A stretch of 64,000 nt of DNA from a bacterium D16-51 (GCA_003612285.1 RAYE01000001.1:1-64000); one strand, 5' to 3'; positions 1-8,545 are shown, counted from the stretch's first letter. Notes: a model not told the origin generated them from the letters alone. A program made the numbers and translations.

Positions 1-73
1 GCAAAATGTGTACATCAACAGTGCTGAAAGCACTGCTGTGTAACTATGAAGCCGCAAGGCTGAATAGTTACGA
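1..73 (+). repeat. Structured intergenic repeat, left-truncated copy
   Basis: These 73 bases are identical to 57160-57232. They contain a hairpin with stem CAGTGCT/AGCACTG and a second one at 40-71 made of an 8-bp stem (GTAACTAT/ATAGTTAC), a symmetric GA/GA internal loop, a 4-bp stem (AGCC/GGCT) and a GCAA tetraloop. The first ten bases are the right arm of a further hairpin that is complete in the other copy, so the element is cut by the window edge. No coding function is seen. Confidence 0.85.
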
Positions 74-177
74 AAGAGGGAACGCAGATGGTAATGGAGT
101 AGACTTTACGCTTGAGGTATAATATACTAGATATGGCAATATTAACAGCATATAGAATAAAAGGTGGAGGTATTATT

Positions 178-489
178 ATGACAGATAGCGAAAAACTTGA
201 TTTGATTCTTTCAGAAATGCAGGGTATGAAATCAGAAATGCAGGATATGAAGTCAGAAATGCAGGAGTTAAAACAGCGGACAGCCGGCATTGAATTACAT
301 ATTGAAAATGTTACGGATAGAAATATCCAATTAATTGCTGAGAATTTTGTAGATCTAACAAGGAAACTTAATCAAGCCATACCGGTAGCGGATAAAAATC
401 TTGCTTATGAAGTAAAAGTTAATTATCTTATTTGTGAAGTTGACAAGCATAAAAAAGAAATGGCAGAACTGAAAAACAAAACAGCGTAA
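178..489 (+). CDS. Small coiled-coil protein of unknown function
   Basis: This 103-residue protein is not a family I can name. The start at 178 is chosen because AGGTGGAGG lies a suitable distance upstream; an in-frame ATG at 112 has no ribosome site. Residues 12-30 carry tandem seven-residue units of the type MKSEMQD/MKSEMQE, encoded by direct DNA repeats, and the protein looks like a mostly helical coiled coil with no membrane segment or signal peptide. It is followed by a hairpin terminator at 521-562 and stands alone. Repeat number may vary between strains. Small helical proteins with such repeats are common in accessory regions of Firmicutes, but no role can be assigned. Confidence 0.7.
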   Translation: MTDSEKLDLILSEMQGMKSEMQDMKSEMQELKQRTAGIELHIENVTDRNIQLIAENFVDLTRKLNQAIPVADKNLAYEVKVNYLICEVDKHKKEMAELKNKTA

Positions 490-520
490 GCACAATTACA
501 TGAATATATCGCTTATTAAG

Positions 521-562
521 GTGTAAAGTCTTATTTAATATTATAAAGGCTTTGCACTTTTT
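521..562 (+). terminator. Rho-independent terminator after the coiled-coil gene
   Basis: The arms GTGTAAAG and CTTTGCAC (one G-U pair) are followed by a run of eight T. The loop is about 20 bases and AT-rich. It sits 30 bases after the stop codon at 489. Confidence 0.7.
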
Positions 563-699
563 TTGATGTCATAGGAAATTGCAAATAGAAAATATGCTTG
601 TTTTGTTGGAAGATGTTTGATATTCTATTGAAAAAGAGTGTGATATAGAAGGATATGGCAAACAGTATAGCAAGGCATTTTGGGAAAGGATAAATAAAA

Positions 700-1173
700 T
701 TGCAGAAAACAAATGTGATGCGGATATTAGACCAGAAAAAGATAGCATATCAGCCCCATTGTTATGAAAACACAGGCGCTGTCAGCGGAATGGAAGTGGC
801 AGAAGTTTTAGGGCAGGACGTGTCACAGGTATTTAAGACGCTTGTGACAGTTGGGGGTGCAAAGAAATATTATGTTTTTGTAATCCCTGTCCATAAAGAA
901 CTGGATTTGAAAAAAGCTGCGTCGGCTGTCCGGGAGAAAAGAATTGAAATGATTAAAGAGAAAGAACTTTTGCCCTTAACAGGATATGTCCATGGCGGCT
1001 GTTCCCCAATCGGAATGAAAAAGTTTTTTAAAACGGTGGTGGATGAAACCGCTGCCAGACAGGATACGATAATGTTTAGCGCAGGGAAAATTGGTTATCA
1101 GGTGGAAGTATCGCCAGAGGATTTAAAGAAGGTGATTGATTTCAGTTTTGCTGATATTACTAAGAAACTGTAA
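700..1173 (+). CDS. ybaK: YbaK/EbsC family aminoacyl-tRNA deacylase (Cys-tRNA(Pro) type)
   Basis: The 157-residue protein matches the YbaK/EbsC branch of the YbaK/ProX fold, cytosolic enzymes that hydrolyse mischarged Cys-tRNA(Pro) or related species. Family features visible are the N-terminal segment MRILDQKKIAYQPHCYE, the VFKTLV strand around residues 45-50, the lysine in the YYVFVIPVHKELDLKKAA region, and the C-terminal GGCSPIGMKK loop near residues 107-116 that lines the active site. Length is normal. The chosen start is TTG at 700, placed nine bases after AAAGGA; the first ATG at 718 would remove six residues and has a poorer ribosome site. The gene stands alone. Assignment to the family is firm, the exact tRNA substrate is inferred. 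Confidence 0.88.
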   Translation: MQKTNVMRILDQKKIAYQPHCYENTGAVSGMEVAEVLGQDVSQVFKTLVTVGGAKKYYVFVIPVHKELDLKKAASAVREKRIEMIKEKELLPLTGYVHGGCSPIGMKKFFKTVVDETAARQDTIMFSAGKIGYQVEVSPEDLKKVIDFSFADITKKL

Positions 1174-1230
1174 ATAAAATCATTTCGTTACAGTTCCTTA
1201 GTAATTGCTGTGGACTGAACAGAACCAGAA

Positions 1231-1581
1231 ATGAGGGATTTATGGCATGAACAACAGGTCTGTGAGAAATTTTTAAAACATCTTGTAAGGCTTTATGTAT
1301 TTGACAGTGATGTGGATAAGGTGTTGAAATCCCATAAATTGATTACCCTTATTTTTAGGATGGAACGGGCTGTGGGAATTTCATTAAATGTTAATCGGGA
1401 TATGCTGCGTTTTTTGAGTGATTTCTATTTTGATGGAAGGCACCCAGGGGTGGATTTTATTGTAGCAGACAGGGAGGGTGCTGAAAGAGGGTATAAAACC
1501 GTGATGCAGGTAAAGGAGCAGGTAGATTATGTCCTGGAAAATTATAGGCCGGAAACTAAGGAAATGGAGCTGTTTGAATAG
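1231..1581 (+). CDS. HEPN-like domain protein, possibly N-terminally shortened
   Basis: This 116-residue protein resembles the second half of a HEPN domain: a segment SHKLITLIFRM, then a helix ending in LSDFYFDGRHPG, which matches the common HEPN pattern of a helix followed by Y.(D/E)(A/G)R.PG, and a final helix with YKTVMQVKEQVDYV. HEPN proteins are often RNases or nucleotidyltransferase partners, but no MNT partner gene lies beside it. The N-terminal helix normally carrying more of the domain is short, and the start at 1231 lacks a convincing ribosome site, while the frame is closed upstream at 1216. It may therefore be a shortened or decaying gene. Function is not assigned. Confidence 0.5.
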   Translation: MRDLWHEQQVCEKFLKHLVRLYVFDSDVDKVLKSHKLITLIFRMERAVGISLNVNRDMLRFLSDFYFDGRHPGVDFIVADREGAERGYKTVMQVKEQVDYVLENYRPETKEMELFE

Positions 1582-1622
1582 TAACTAAAATATGGCTGTT
1601 GCTGCAGTTTTTTTGGTAAAAA

Positions 1623-1651
1623 TTGACAGAACTATCCAGGGATGTTATAGT
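1623..1651 (+). promoter_or_regulatory. Sigma-A type promoter for the MCP gene
   Basis: TTGACA at 1623-1628 and TATAGT at 1646-1651 are separated by 17 bases. Transcription from here would leave an untranslated leader of about 170 bases before the MCP start at 1826. I see no known riboswitch core in that leader. Confidence 0.6.
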
Positions 1652-1825
1652 TATATTGCTGTATTTTGCGGTTTGAGAAAAGGTTGGAGGACAGAAAGAG
1701 GTGGGGTGAAGCCGGTTACATTATAAGTTTGAAAGAAATGAATGTTTTATGCATTGGCGTGCGTATAAAAGCGGCAGGGATACAAATAGCGGAAAATAAA
1801 ATAATTTTAGCGGGAGGGTTGGAAT

Positions 1826-3301
1826 ATGCAGTTACAGTCAATGAAGAACGAGGAAAAGCTTGTTAACAATATTATGTTTGTTTATATTTTGGGAGTAGCA
1901 ATTTCCGGCTGGGCATTTGTTATGATATTTTTAAATGGCGGGATGCGGGAATGCATTTTCCTGTTGTCAGGTTTGCTGGCAATCTTAACAAAAGTCTTTG
2001 AGAAAGCATTAGGGAGTAAGGCGAAATATGTATATGCCTGCATACCGCCAATCATAGGGGCGGTTACAACAGCAGTTTCCAATACAAATGACAGCGCCGG
2101 TTATATCTGTATCACACATTATTACTTTGTGGCAACACTTCTTTTAGTGCCGTATTACGAGCAGAAATTAATCAGGACAAGTTATATTGTCACAGTGGTT
2201 GTAAATGCTGTGCTGATGATTATATTTCCGGCAGGATTTTTAAAGCTTCACAGTGTAATTGGCTGGGTTTTTATGGCAATCGTTTATACGGTATTGCTGG
2301 CGGCGTGCTGTTTTATCAGTTACCGTACTACGGAATTATTTGGGATGGTCGAAAAAAAGGAAAAGGATCTGAAGAATGTGTTAGATGAAGTCCAGGTATT
2401 ATCGGATAATCTATATACTGCAGGAGCCGCCCTTTCTGCTGTATCTGAAAATGAGAGTGCGTCTGCAGAAGAGCTTGCCGCTACCAGCGAGCATTTAGTC
2501 CAGCGCAGCAGCCTGCTTGGCTCTAAAACGGACGAGAGCATGGGGAATCTGGGAGAATTAAGCGAGTGGGAAGGCGTTGTTGCTGATAATGTAGAAAAGG
2601 TAGAGAAAGCTTCAAGGGATTTAATAGAAAAATCAGAAGAAAATGAAAAGCTTCTGAATGACCTGCATGCGATTAATGGCGAAGTTTCAGAGTCCATGAA
2701 AGCGACAAATGATATGACACAGAAGCTGTCAGATGCAGTAGAAGAGATTGGCGTCACTTTAAACCTAATTAGTGATATTTCAAGTTCTACAAACTTATTG
2801 GCATTGAATGCATCAATTGAAGCTGCAAGGGCGGGGGAAGCAGGCAAGGGGTTTGCGGTTGTTGCTTCCGAAGTAGGGAATCTTGCAAACAGCACGCAGG
2901 ACTCTTTAAAAGTTGTGCAGTCAGTAATAGAACGGGTACAGCAGAATGTCAGGAATATTACGGCGCAGGTAGAAGAAAATTCCACAAAGATGGCTATGCA
3001 GAATAAATATTTTGCAAATGTATTTCAAGGCATGCAGGATATGGCAGAGCTTTTGGATGTTTCTGTAGGTGCAGTTGGGACGATGGGGAAAGCCCATAGC
3101 AAGCAGTCAGAAGTTATAAAAGGGACGGTATCTATTAACCAGGATATTGCAGAAAACATCCGGGATGAAAATGAGCAGTTTAGTTCGATTAACGCAATGG
3201 CAGAAAGCAATGCTAACGATATTACGAATTTGGCAATGCAGGTCAGCGCTATTAATGAAATGGTCGATAAAATGGCGTTGCTCCTTAAAAAAAGTGAATA
3301 A
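1826..3301 (+). CDS. Methyl-accepting chemotaxis protein with a multi-helix membrane N-terminus
   Basis: The 491-residue protein is a chemoreceptor-type signal transducer. Residues about 10-170 contain roughly five or six hydrophobic segments joined by short loops, so there is no large extracellular sensor and the membrane part itself may sense. A cytoplasmic coiled coil follows, with the conserved hairpin tip near residues 312-355 ([19 protein letters not shown], then [10 protein letters not shown]), which contacts CheA and CheW. The start has GGGAGGG upstream. No HAMP domain is evident. It stands alone, far from the signalling island at 24.6-38.3 kb. The stop codon lies 12 bases before the inserted element at 3313. 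Ligand is unknown. Confidence 0.9.
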   Translation: MQLQSMKNEEKLVNNIMFVYILGVAISGWAFVMIFLNGGMRECIFLLSGLLAILTKVFEKALGSKAKYVYACIPPIIGAVTTAVSNTNDSAGYICITHYYFVATLLLVPYYEQKLIRTSYIVTVVVNAVLMIIFPAGFLKLHSVIGWVFMAIVYTVLLAACCFISYRTTELFGMVEKKEKDLKNVLDEVQVLSDNLYTAGAALSAVSENESASAEELAATSEHLVQRSSLLGSKTDESMGNLGELSEWEGVVADNVEKVEKASRDLIEKSEENEKLLNDLHAINGEVSESMKATNDMTQKLSDAVEEIGVTLNLISDISSSTNLLALNASIEAARAGEAGKGFAVVASEVGNLANSTQDSLKVVQSVIERVQQNVRNITAQVEENSTKMAMQNKYFANVFQGMQDMAELLDVSVGAVGTMGKAHSKQSEVIKGTVSINQDIAENIRDENEQFSSINAMAESNANDITNLAMQVSAINEMVDKMALLLKKSE

Positions 3302-3312
3302 TAACTGTTATT

Positions 3313-3500
3313 GTTACTATTCACGGTCGATTTCTGAAAAAAGTTGAAATCGTTGTGCTTGCACATAAGATTTTGGCTTTTTTCCAGAAATTGACTGTAA
3401 AGGCTGTTCTTTTTCATAAGATAGACAAAGCTGCGTAGCGGCGACCTATGCCGAAGGCAGAGGGTCTATCGCATGAAAAAGAATGGCCGTGAATAGTAAC
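3313..3500. mobile_element. Miniature element with GTTACTATTCAC ends (188 bp)
   Basis: The ends are inverted: GTTACTATTCACGGTC at 3313-3328 and GGCCGTGAATAGTAAC at 3485-3500 (one mismatch). The eight bases just outside are CTGTTATT (3305-3312) and CTGTTACT (3501-3508), seven of eight matching, as expected for an aged 8-bp target duplication. Inside are two further imperfect inverted pairs, one around TTCTTTTTCAT...ATGAAAAAGAA. No reading frame of note is present. It landed 12 bases after the MCP stop codon. Confidence 0.7.
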
Positions 3501-3540
3501 CTGTTACTTCCCAATCTAAGCTGTGCCTTAAAAATTTTTC

Positions 3541-3569
3541 TTGCATTTCTTGTCAGCTTTTGGTATTAT
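3541..3569 (+). promoter_or_regulatory. Promoter of rpmB
   Basis: TTGCAT at 3541-3546 and TATTAT at 3564-3569 are spaced by 17 bases, 78 bases before the rpmB start. Confidence 0.55.
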
Positions 3570-3646
3570 GTTCATGTTGCGCTAATGAGTGTTTGAAATG
3601 AGGTTTTATCAGACCATCAGTTATAGAGATGAAGGAGGTGCTTACG

Positions 3647-3832
3647 ATGGCAAAATGTGCAGTTTGTGGAAAAAGCGTTCACTTTGGTAACAGTGTGAGC
3701 CATTCACATAGAAGAAGCAATAAAATGTGGAAGCCAAATATCAAATCCGTAAGGGTGAAGGTTAATGGTGGTACAAAGAAGATGCCAGTATGTACAGGAT
3801 GTTTACGTTCTGGAGCAGTAGAGCGTGCGTAG
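3647..3832 (+). CDS. rpmB: 50S ribosomal protein L28
   Basis: The 61-residue protein is bacterial L28, a component of the large ribosomal subunit. The N-terminus MAKCAVCGKSVHFGNSVSHS and the later CTGC give the two CxxC pairs of a zinc-binding (C+) L28 form. The region SHSHRRSNKMWKPN is the conserved rRNA-contact segment. The start at 3647 has a perfect AAGGAGGTG site; the ATG at 3629 lies upstream of that site and is not used. The gene is monocistronic, with its own promoter and a strong terminator immediately downstream. Because this is the zinc form, a zinc-free paralogue elsewhere could replace it under zinc limitation; that is inference. Confidence 0.97.
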   Translation: MAKCAVCGKSVHFGNSVSHSHRRSNKMWKPNIKSVRVKVNGGTKKMPVCTGCLRSGAVERA

Positions 3833-3854
3833 GCGCTTCTGCGGATATCCAAAA

Positions 3855-3890
3855 ATAAAAAAGGGAATGCATTGGCATTCCCTTTTTTAT
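3855..3890 (+). terminator. Terminator of rpmB, GGGAATGC family
   Basis: GGGAATGC at 3863-3870 and GCATTCCC at 3875-3882 flank the loop ATTG, with an A-run before and a T-run after, so it may act in both directions. The same stem recurs after several other genes in the window. Confidence 0.85.
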
Positions 3891-3946
3891 GTCATAGGAA
3901 GCTTCGCCGGTTTGAGCGTGAAGAACGCTGGTTTTGCGTTCTTCTT

Positions 3947-3987
3947 AGGTGCGAAGCTTTGTCTGGCAAAACTTCGCACCTTTTTTA
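3947..3987 (+). terminator. Second hairpin terminator between rpmB and the small minus-strand gene
   Basis: AGGTGCGAAG at 3947-3956 pairs with CTTCGCACCT at 3972-3981 and is followed by a T-run. The T-run overlaps the stop codon of the convergent gene at 3985-4122. A further hairpin AGAACGC/GCGTTCT lies just upstream. Confidence 0.65.
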
Positions 3988-4122
3988 GCTGCAAAAAAGG
4001 TTATAACCCAGGATTAAACAGGTAAGAATAATAAGCAGTTCTAAAAAACTGTTTGACATAAAAAACATGATTGACATTCCTATTGCCATCCAGAATAATA
4101 TAAAGCCGAGCATACGTTTCAT
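3985..4122 (-). CDS. Small hydrophobic membrane protein, 45 residues
   Basis: On the minus strand an ATG at 4122 follows AAAGGAG at a good distance and opens a 45-codon frame. The product starts MKRMLGFILFWMAIGMSIMF, continues through a short polar turn (MSNSFLE) and then a second hydrophobic stretch LLIILTCLILGYNLF, ending in CS. It is therefore likely a two-helix integral membrane miniprotein. I recall similar short MKR-start hydrophobic proteins in Lachnospiraceae, with no known function. The gene is convergent to rpmB and its stop overlaps the terminator T-run. Small size makes it easy to overlook; ribosome site and amino acid composition make it credible. Confidence 0.65.
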   Translation of the reverse strand: MKRMLGFILFWMAIGMSIMFFMSNSFLELLIILTCLILGYNLFCS

Positions 4123-4160
4123 TTTGTTCTCCTTTTTGGCGCCATATAGTGATTTCCGCC

Positions 4161-4189
4161 TTGCGCTGTAATTGCTGATAGGCTATAAT
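4161..4189 (+). promoter_or_regulatory. Promoter of the Asp23 gene
   Basis: TTGCGC at 4161-4166 and a perfect TATAAT at 4184-4189 have a 17-base spacer. The leader to the start at 4323 is about 125 bases. Confidence 0.55.
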
Positions 4190-4322
4190 GGAAGCGATTG
4201 TTATATATGGAAGCGACTGGCAGAATAGTGATAAACTGTGAACCATAACATACTGTTATTAACAGGATATGACACAGGAGGAAAGAAATTGAATAAGATT
4301 TTGTAATATAGGAGGAACTATT

Positions 4323-4685
4323 ATGAAGGGGAAAATGAATACTGAGATGGGTAAGCTGATAATTGACCGTGATGTACTGGCAAAATATGCCGGCATGGCT
4401 ACAACAGATTGTATTGGCATTGTAGGGATGGCTGCCGTCAATATGAAGGATGGGGTGACAAAGCTTTTAAAAAGGGAAAATGTGGCGCGCGGCGTAAGTA
4501 TATATGTAAATGACGACCGCATTAAAATAGAACTGCATGTCATTGTGGCATATGGGGTAAGTATACGCGCGGTAGCACAGAATGTACTGGAAAGCGTCCG
4601 CTATAAAATAGAAGAGTACACAGGGCTGACAGTAGAAAAAATCAATGTAATTGTGGAAGGCGTACGCATTGTAGATGAAGAGTAG
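4323..4685 (+). CDS. yloU: Asp23/Gls24 family envelope-stress-like protein
   Basis: The 120-residue protein belongs to the Asp23 (DUF322) family: residues 12-60 contain DRDVLAKYAGMATTDCIGIVGM, and the C-terminal half has the GVSIRAVAQNV.ESVRYKIEEYTG.TVEKINVIVEGV signature. It is cytosolic and of normal length. In many Firmicutes the homologue YloU precedes the fatty acid kinase gene yloV/fakA, exactly as here, which supports the name. AGGAGG precedes the start. A small hairpin terminator at 4752-4776 lies between this gene and fakA, so the two may be only partly co-transcribed. The role of Asp23 proteins is linked to cell-envelope homeostasis; the precise function of this one is unknown. Confidence 0.9.
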   Translation: MKGKMNTEMGKLIIDRDVLAKYAGMATTDCIGIVGMAAVNMKDGVTKLLKRENVARGVSIYVNDDRIKIELHVIVAYGVSIRAVAQNVLESVRYKIEEYTGLTVEKINVIVEGVRIVDEE

Positions 4686-4751
4686 TTATTATTTATGGCT
4701 GATTTTGGGCAAGATGTTTAGGGTCGCCGTAAATAGTACCGAAGAACGAAG

Positions 4752-4776
4752 TAAAACGCAAGCGTTTTTTTCGTTT
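4752..4776 (+). terminator. Hairpin terminator or attenuator before fakA
   Basis: AAACGC and GCGTTT form a short stem around AA, followed by further T residues, between the Asp23 gene and fakA. A degenerate GTAAATAGTAC, resembling the ends of the intergenic element family, lies about 15 bases upstream. Confidence 0.45.
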
Positions 4777-4843
4777 ACTATAAAATTCAACAATATGGTA
4801 TTTCGGCTGTCAGCCAGTATCTGCATATGAGGAGGAGCAAAAA

Positions 4844-6499
4844 GTGAGTATTAATAAAATTGACGCGGGTATGGTCCAGAAGATGTTTCTGGCGGGTGCA
4901 AAAGCCCTGGAAGCAAAGAAAGAATATATTAATGAACTAAATGTGTTTCCGGTTCCGGATGGGGATACTGGTACAAACATGACGATGACAATTATGTCTG
5001 CTGCAAAGGAAGTCAGCCTGTTGAAGAACCCGACCATGGATGAGCTTGGGAAGGCGATTTCCAGCGGTTCCCTCCGTGGGGCAAGGGGAAATTCCGGGGT
5101 AATCCTTTCGCAGATTTTCCGCGGTTTTGTGAAATCAATGAAAGGGAATGACGAGCTGGATGCGACAGTCCTTGGCAATGCAGTGATGCATGCAGCAGAA
5201 ACGGCATATAAAGCGGTGATGAAGCCAAAGGAGGGCACAATCCTGACTGTGGCAAGCGCTGGGGCAAGAAGGGCGGAAGAGATTTTACGCGAGGGGGAAA
5301 TGACAGACCTTTTGCAGATATGTGATGAAATTGTACAGAGCATGGAAGACATGTTACTAAAAACACCCGACATGCTTCCGGTATTAAAGCAGGCGGGCGT
5401 TGTGGATTCTGGCGGGGAAGGGCTGATGACTTTTATCCGCGGCGCTTTGGATGCATTAAATGGCCGTACAGCAGATTTTACAATTAAGGTAGGCGGAAAT
5501 GTTACCCTTGTAAAGGCAAGTACAGCGGGCGAGGCAGATATTAAATTTTGCTATTGTACAGAATTTATTGTTATGCTGGAACGCAATGCAAATGTTGTAG
5601 AAGCACAGTTAAAGGAGTATCTGCAAAAAATAGGGGACTGCGTTGTTGTTGTGGCGGATGATGATATTGTAAAAGTCCATGTCCATACAAATGACCCGGG
5701 CCTTGCAATCCAGAAGGCGTTAAGCTATGGTTCCCTGACAAGCATGAAAATAGATAATATGCGGGAAGAGCATAATGAAAAGGTAATCCATGATATGCAA
5801 AAAGCGGCAGAGGGAAATGAGGATTCTGAAATGCCGCATAAGGCAGTTGGATTTATCGCTGTTTCTTCCGGGGAGGGGCTTTCTGAAGTTTTTTATGATT
5901 TAGGCGCAGATTACCTGATTGAAGGCGGACAGACAATGAATCCAAGTACAGAGGATTTGCTGGAGGCAATCCGTAAGGTAAATGCAGATTCTGTATTCAT
6001 CCTTCCGAATAATGGGAATATTATACTGGCGGCAGAACAGGCAAAGAGCCTGACTAAGGATAAGGAAATTATCGTAATCCCTTCTAAAAATATTCCGCAG
6101 GGGATTGCTGCGATGATTAATTATGTAAGCGGCAAGAGCAATGAGGAAAATAAAAAGATTATGGAAGAAGAGATGCTTTGCATCAAATCAGGCCAGGTAA
6201 CTTACGCTGTGCGCGATACAAATATGGATGGGAAAGAGATAAAGCAGGGGAATTTTATGGGGCTGACAGATAAGACGATTGTATCTGTGGCAGAAACGGT
6301 AAATGAGGCGGCAAAAGAGCTGACAGAATCAATGATTGATGATGATTCAGAGTTAGTCAGCATCTATTTTGGCGCGGAGGTAACGGAAACAGAAGCGGAA
6401 GCCCTTGCAGATGAAATATTGCAGGGACATGATGATTTGGATGTAGAGGTACAGTTTGGCGGGCAGCCAATTTACTCTTATTTTATTTCGGTGGAATAA
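4844..6499 (+). CDS. fakA: Fatty acid kinase catalytic subunit FakA (DAK domain, YloV)
   Basis: The 551-residue protein phosphorylates fatty acids bound to a FakB (DegV) partner, feeding exogenous fatty acids into phospholipid synthesis. The N-terminal DhaL-like ATP-binding domain (residues about 1-200) shows NVFPVPDGDTGTNMTMT near residue 29, whose aspartates bind Mg-ATP, followed by SLRGARGNSGVILSQ and DSGGEG. The central domain follows, and the C-terminal DegV-like Fak1 domain starts near residue 330. The start is GTG at 4844 behind GAGGAGGAG. Length is typical. recG follows after three bases, so the two are one operon. No fakB is present in the window. Family assignment is secure; the fatty acid range is unknown. 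Confidence 0.93.
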   Translation: MSINKIDAGMVQKMFLAGAKALEAKKEYINELNVFPVPDGDTGTNMTMTIMSAAKEVSLLKNPTMDELGKAISSGSLRGARGNSGVILSQIFRGFVKSMKGNDELDATVLGNAVMHAAETAYKAVMKPKEGTILTVASAGARRAEEILREGEMTDLLQICDEIVQSMEDMLLKTPDMLPVLKQAGVVDSGGEGLMTFIRGALDALNGRTADFTIKVGGNVTLVKASTAGEADIKFCYCTEFIVMLERNANVVEAQLKEYLQKIGDCVVVVADDDIVKVHVHTNDPGLAIQKALSYGSLTSMKIDNMREEHNEKVIHDMQKAAEGNEDSEMPHKAVGFIAVSSGEGLSEVFYDLGADYLIEGGQTMNPSTEDLLEAIRKVNADSVFILPNNGNIILAAEQAKSLTKDKEIIVIPSKNIPQGIAAMINYVSGKSNEENKKIMEEEMLCIKSGQVTYAVRDTNMDGKEIKQGNFMGLTDKTIVSVAETVNEAAKELTESMIDDDSELVSIYFGAEVTETEAEALADEILQGHDDLDVEVQFGGQPIYSYFISVE

Positions 6500-6502
6500 T
6501 TT

Positions 6503-8545
6503 ATGAAAGCAAGTGACAGTATCCGCACAATTAAAGGCATCGGGGAAAAAAGCGGGGAGCTCTTCGGAAAGCTGGGCATTACGACAGTGGAAGAGCTTCT
6601 TGCTTTTTATCCGCGGGAGTATGATTTATTTACGGCAATCCAGCCTGTTTCTTCTGTCAGGGAAGGGGAAACGGCAATTTTGGAAGGAAGTTTTGCAGCG
6701 AGGCCCAAAATGGCTTCTGTGCGCAATTTGAAAATTATTACATGCAGGTTCCGCGATAGTACAGGACAGATTTTGGTGAGCTGGTTTAATATGCCATATT
6801 TAATGCGTTCCCTGAAAATGGGAATGCGGTATATTATCAGGGGAAGGATTGCCAGGAAGAATGGTGTGCTGCAGATGGTGCAGCCAAAGCTTTTGACAAA
6901 AGAAGAATATGCGAACCAGAAAGGTAAATTAAGCCCGGTGTACCCGCTTACAGCAGGGCTTACAAACCATGCGGTGGCAAAGGCGGTAGCAGCTGCATTG
7001 AAGGAATGTGAGGCAGAAAGCGACTTTTTGCCGCTGGAGCTGCGGAAAGAATATGATTTGCAAAGCCATAAAAAAGCTGTACAGACGATTCATTTCCCAG
7101 ACAGCAAAGAAAGCTATGCTAAGGCAAGGCGCAGGCTGGTGTTTGAAGAGTTCTTCCTTTTTTCCCTGGCTTTACGGCAGGTCAGGGAAAAAAAGCACAG
7201 CGCTGCATCCCCCCATTGCCTGAAAAAGCAGGAAAAGACAAAAAAACTCCTTTCTGCCCTGCCATATACCCTTACAAGCGGGCAGGAGAAGGCATGGAAA
7301 GAGATTCAGGGGGATTTGCAGTCGGGGTATGTGATGAACCGCCTGGTCCAGGGGGATGTTGGCTCTGGGAAAACAGTTGTTGCCATGCTTGCATTGCTCC
7401 TTGCGGCAGAAAATGGGTATCAGGGGGCTATTATGGTGCCGACGGAAGTCCTTGCAAAGCAGCACTATGAGGAATTTCGGAAATATCTGGAACCTTTAGG
7501 GATAAATGTTGTCCTTTTAACAGGTTCGATGACAGCGGCGGCAAAACGTGAGGCAGGCAGGCTGATTGAGGGACATCAGGCAGATATTATAGTAGGGACC
7601 CATGCATTAATCCAAGAGAAGGTATCCTATGCAGATCTTGCTTTGGTTGTGACGGATGAGCAGCATCGGTTTGGGGTGCGGCAAAGGGAGCAGTTTTCGG
7701 CGAAAGGGGAGGCGCCGCATATGCTGGTAATGAGCGCGACGCCAATTCCGCGGACGCTGGCGATTATCCTGTATGGCGATTTAGATGTTTCGGTTATTGA
7801 TGTGCTGCCGTCAGAGCGCCTTCCGATTAAAAATTGTGCAGTAGATACAAATTACCGCCCACAGGCATACCGTTTTATGGAAAAACAGGTACAAGAGGGG
7901 CATCAGGTATATATTATCTGTCCAATGGTGGAAGAGAGCGAGAACAGCGAGGCAGAAAATGTAATGGATTATACGAATACTTTGCGGGAAGTGCTGCCGC
8001 CGTCTATCCATGTGGAATACCTTCATGGGAAAATGAGGCCTGCCCTGAAAAATGAGATTATGGAAGCTTTTGCGTCAGGTGAAATTGATATCCTGGTATC
8101 TACTACTGTAATTGAGGTAGGGATTAATGTGCCAAATGCAACGGTGATGATGATAGAAAATGCAGAGCGTTTCGGGCTGGCGCAGCTTCACCAGCTCCGC
8201 GGCAGGGTAGGACGCGGAGCAGCGCAGTCTTATTGTATTTTTATGGCGGGAAATCCATCAAAAGAGACAATGGAGAGGCTTAGAATAATAGAGGGCTCAA
8301 ACGATGGGTTTTATGTGGCAGGGCAGGATTTGAAGCTCCGTGGGCCGGGAGATTTGTTTGGAATCCGCCAAAGCGGGGATTTGCTGTTTCGTTTGGGGGA
8401 TATATATCAGGATGCGAAGGAGCTGCAGCAGGCAAATGAGGCGGCCAGTTCCTTTGAAAAGAAAGATATACAGCTTTTATGTAAAAAGCATGAGAGGCTG
8501 AAAAGAAAAATGGCGCAATATACAGGGGGAGAGATAACAATTTAG
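6503..8545 (+). CDS. recG: ATP-dependent DNA helicase RecG
   Basis: The 680-residue protein is a superfamily 2 helicase that remodels stalled forks and branched recombination intermediates. The N-terminal wedge/OB domain covers about residues 1-220. Walker A, GDVGSGKT, is at about 284-291, the DEQH box (DEQHRFG) starts at 385, the SATPIPRT motif follows, and the helicase C domain ends with HQLRGRVGRG. The length is normal. It starts three bases after fakA, with the ribosome site inside the fakA end, so translation is probably coupled. A short GC-rich hairpin at 8551-8564 follows the stop codon. Confidence 0.97.
   Translation: MKASDSIRTIKGIGEKSGELFGKLGITTVEELLAFYPREYDLFTAIQPVSSVREGETAILEGSFAARPKMASVRNLKIITCRFRDSTGQILVSWFNMPYLMRSLKMGMRYIIRGRIARKNGVLQMVQPKLLTKEEYANQKGKLSPVYPLTAGLTNHAVAKAVAAALKECEAESDFLPLELRKEYDLQSHKKAVQTIHFPDSKESYAKARRRLVFEEFFLFSLALRQVREKKHSAASPHCLKKQEKTKKLLSALPYTLTSGQEKAWKEIQGDLQSGYVMNRLVQGDVGSGKTVVAMLALLLAAENGYQGAIMVPTEVLAKQHYEEFRKYLEPLGINVVLLTGSMTAAAKREAGRLIEGHQADIIVGTHALIQEKVSYADLALVVTDEQHRFGVRQREQFSAKGEAPHMLVMSATPIPRTLAIILYGDLDVSVIDVLPSERLPIKNCAVDTNYRPQAYRFMEKQVQEGHQVYIICPMVEESENSEAENVMDYTNTLREVLPPSIHVEYLHGKMRPALKNEIMEAFASGEIDILVSTTVIEVGINVPNATVMMIENAERFGLAQLHQLRGRVGRGAAQSYCIFMAGNPSKETMERLRIIEGSNDGFYVAGQDLKLRGPGDLFGIRQSGDLLFRLGDIYQDAKELQQANEAASSFEKKDIQLLCKKHERLKRKMAQYTGGEITI

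Noticed and set aside
620-745. Open stretch reading EGYGKQYSKAFWERINKIAE
   Set aside because: It looks like a protein end but has no start codon or ribosome site and overlaps the ybaK start; at most a gene remnant.
1652-1825. c-di-GMP riboswitch in the long MCP leader
   Set aside because: The conserved GEMM core and tetraloop receptor are not visible; the leader is left unassigned.
2320-2985. 221-codon frame on the minus strand inside the MCP gene
   Set aside because: It is the complementary shadow of a coiled-coil gene, serine-rich, with no ribosome site; other long antisense frames in the cheA, pepD and OPT genes were dismissed for the same reason.
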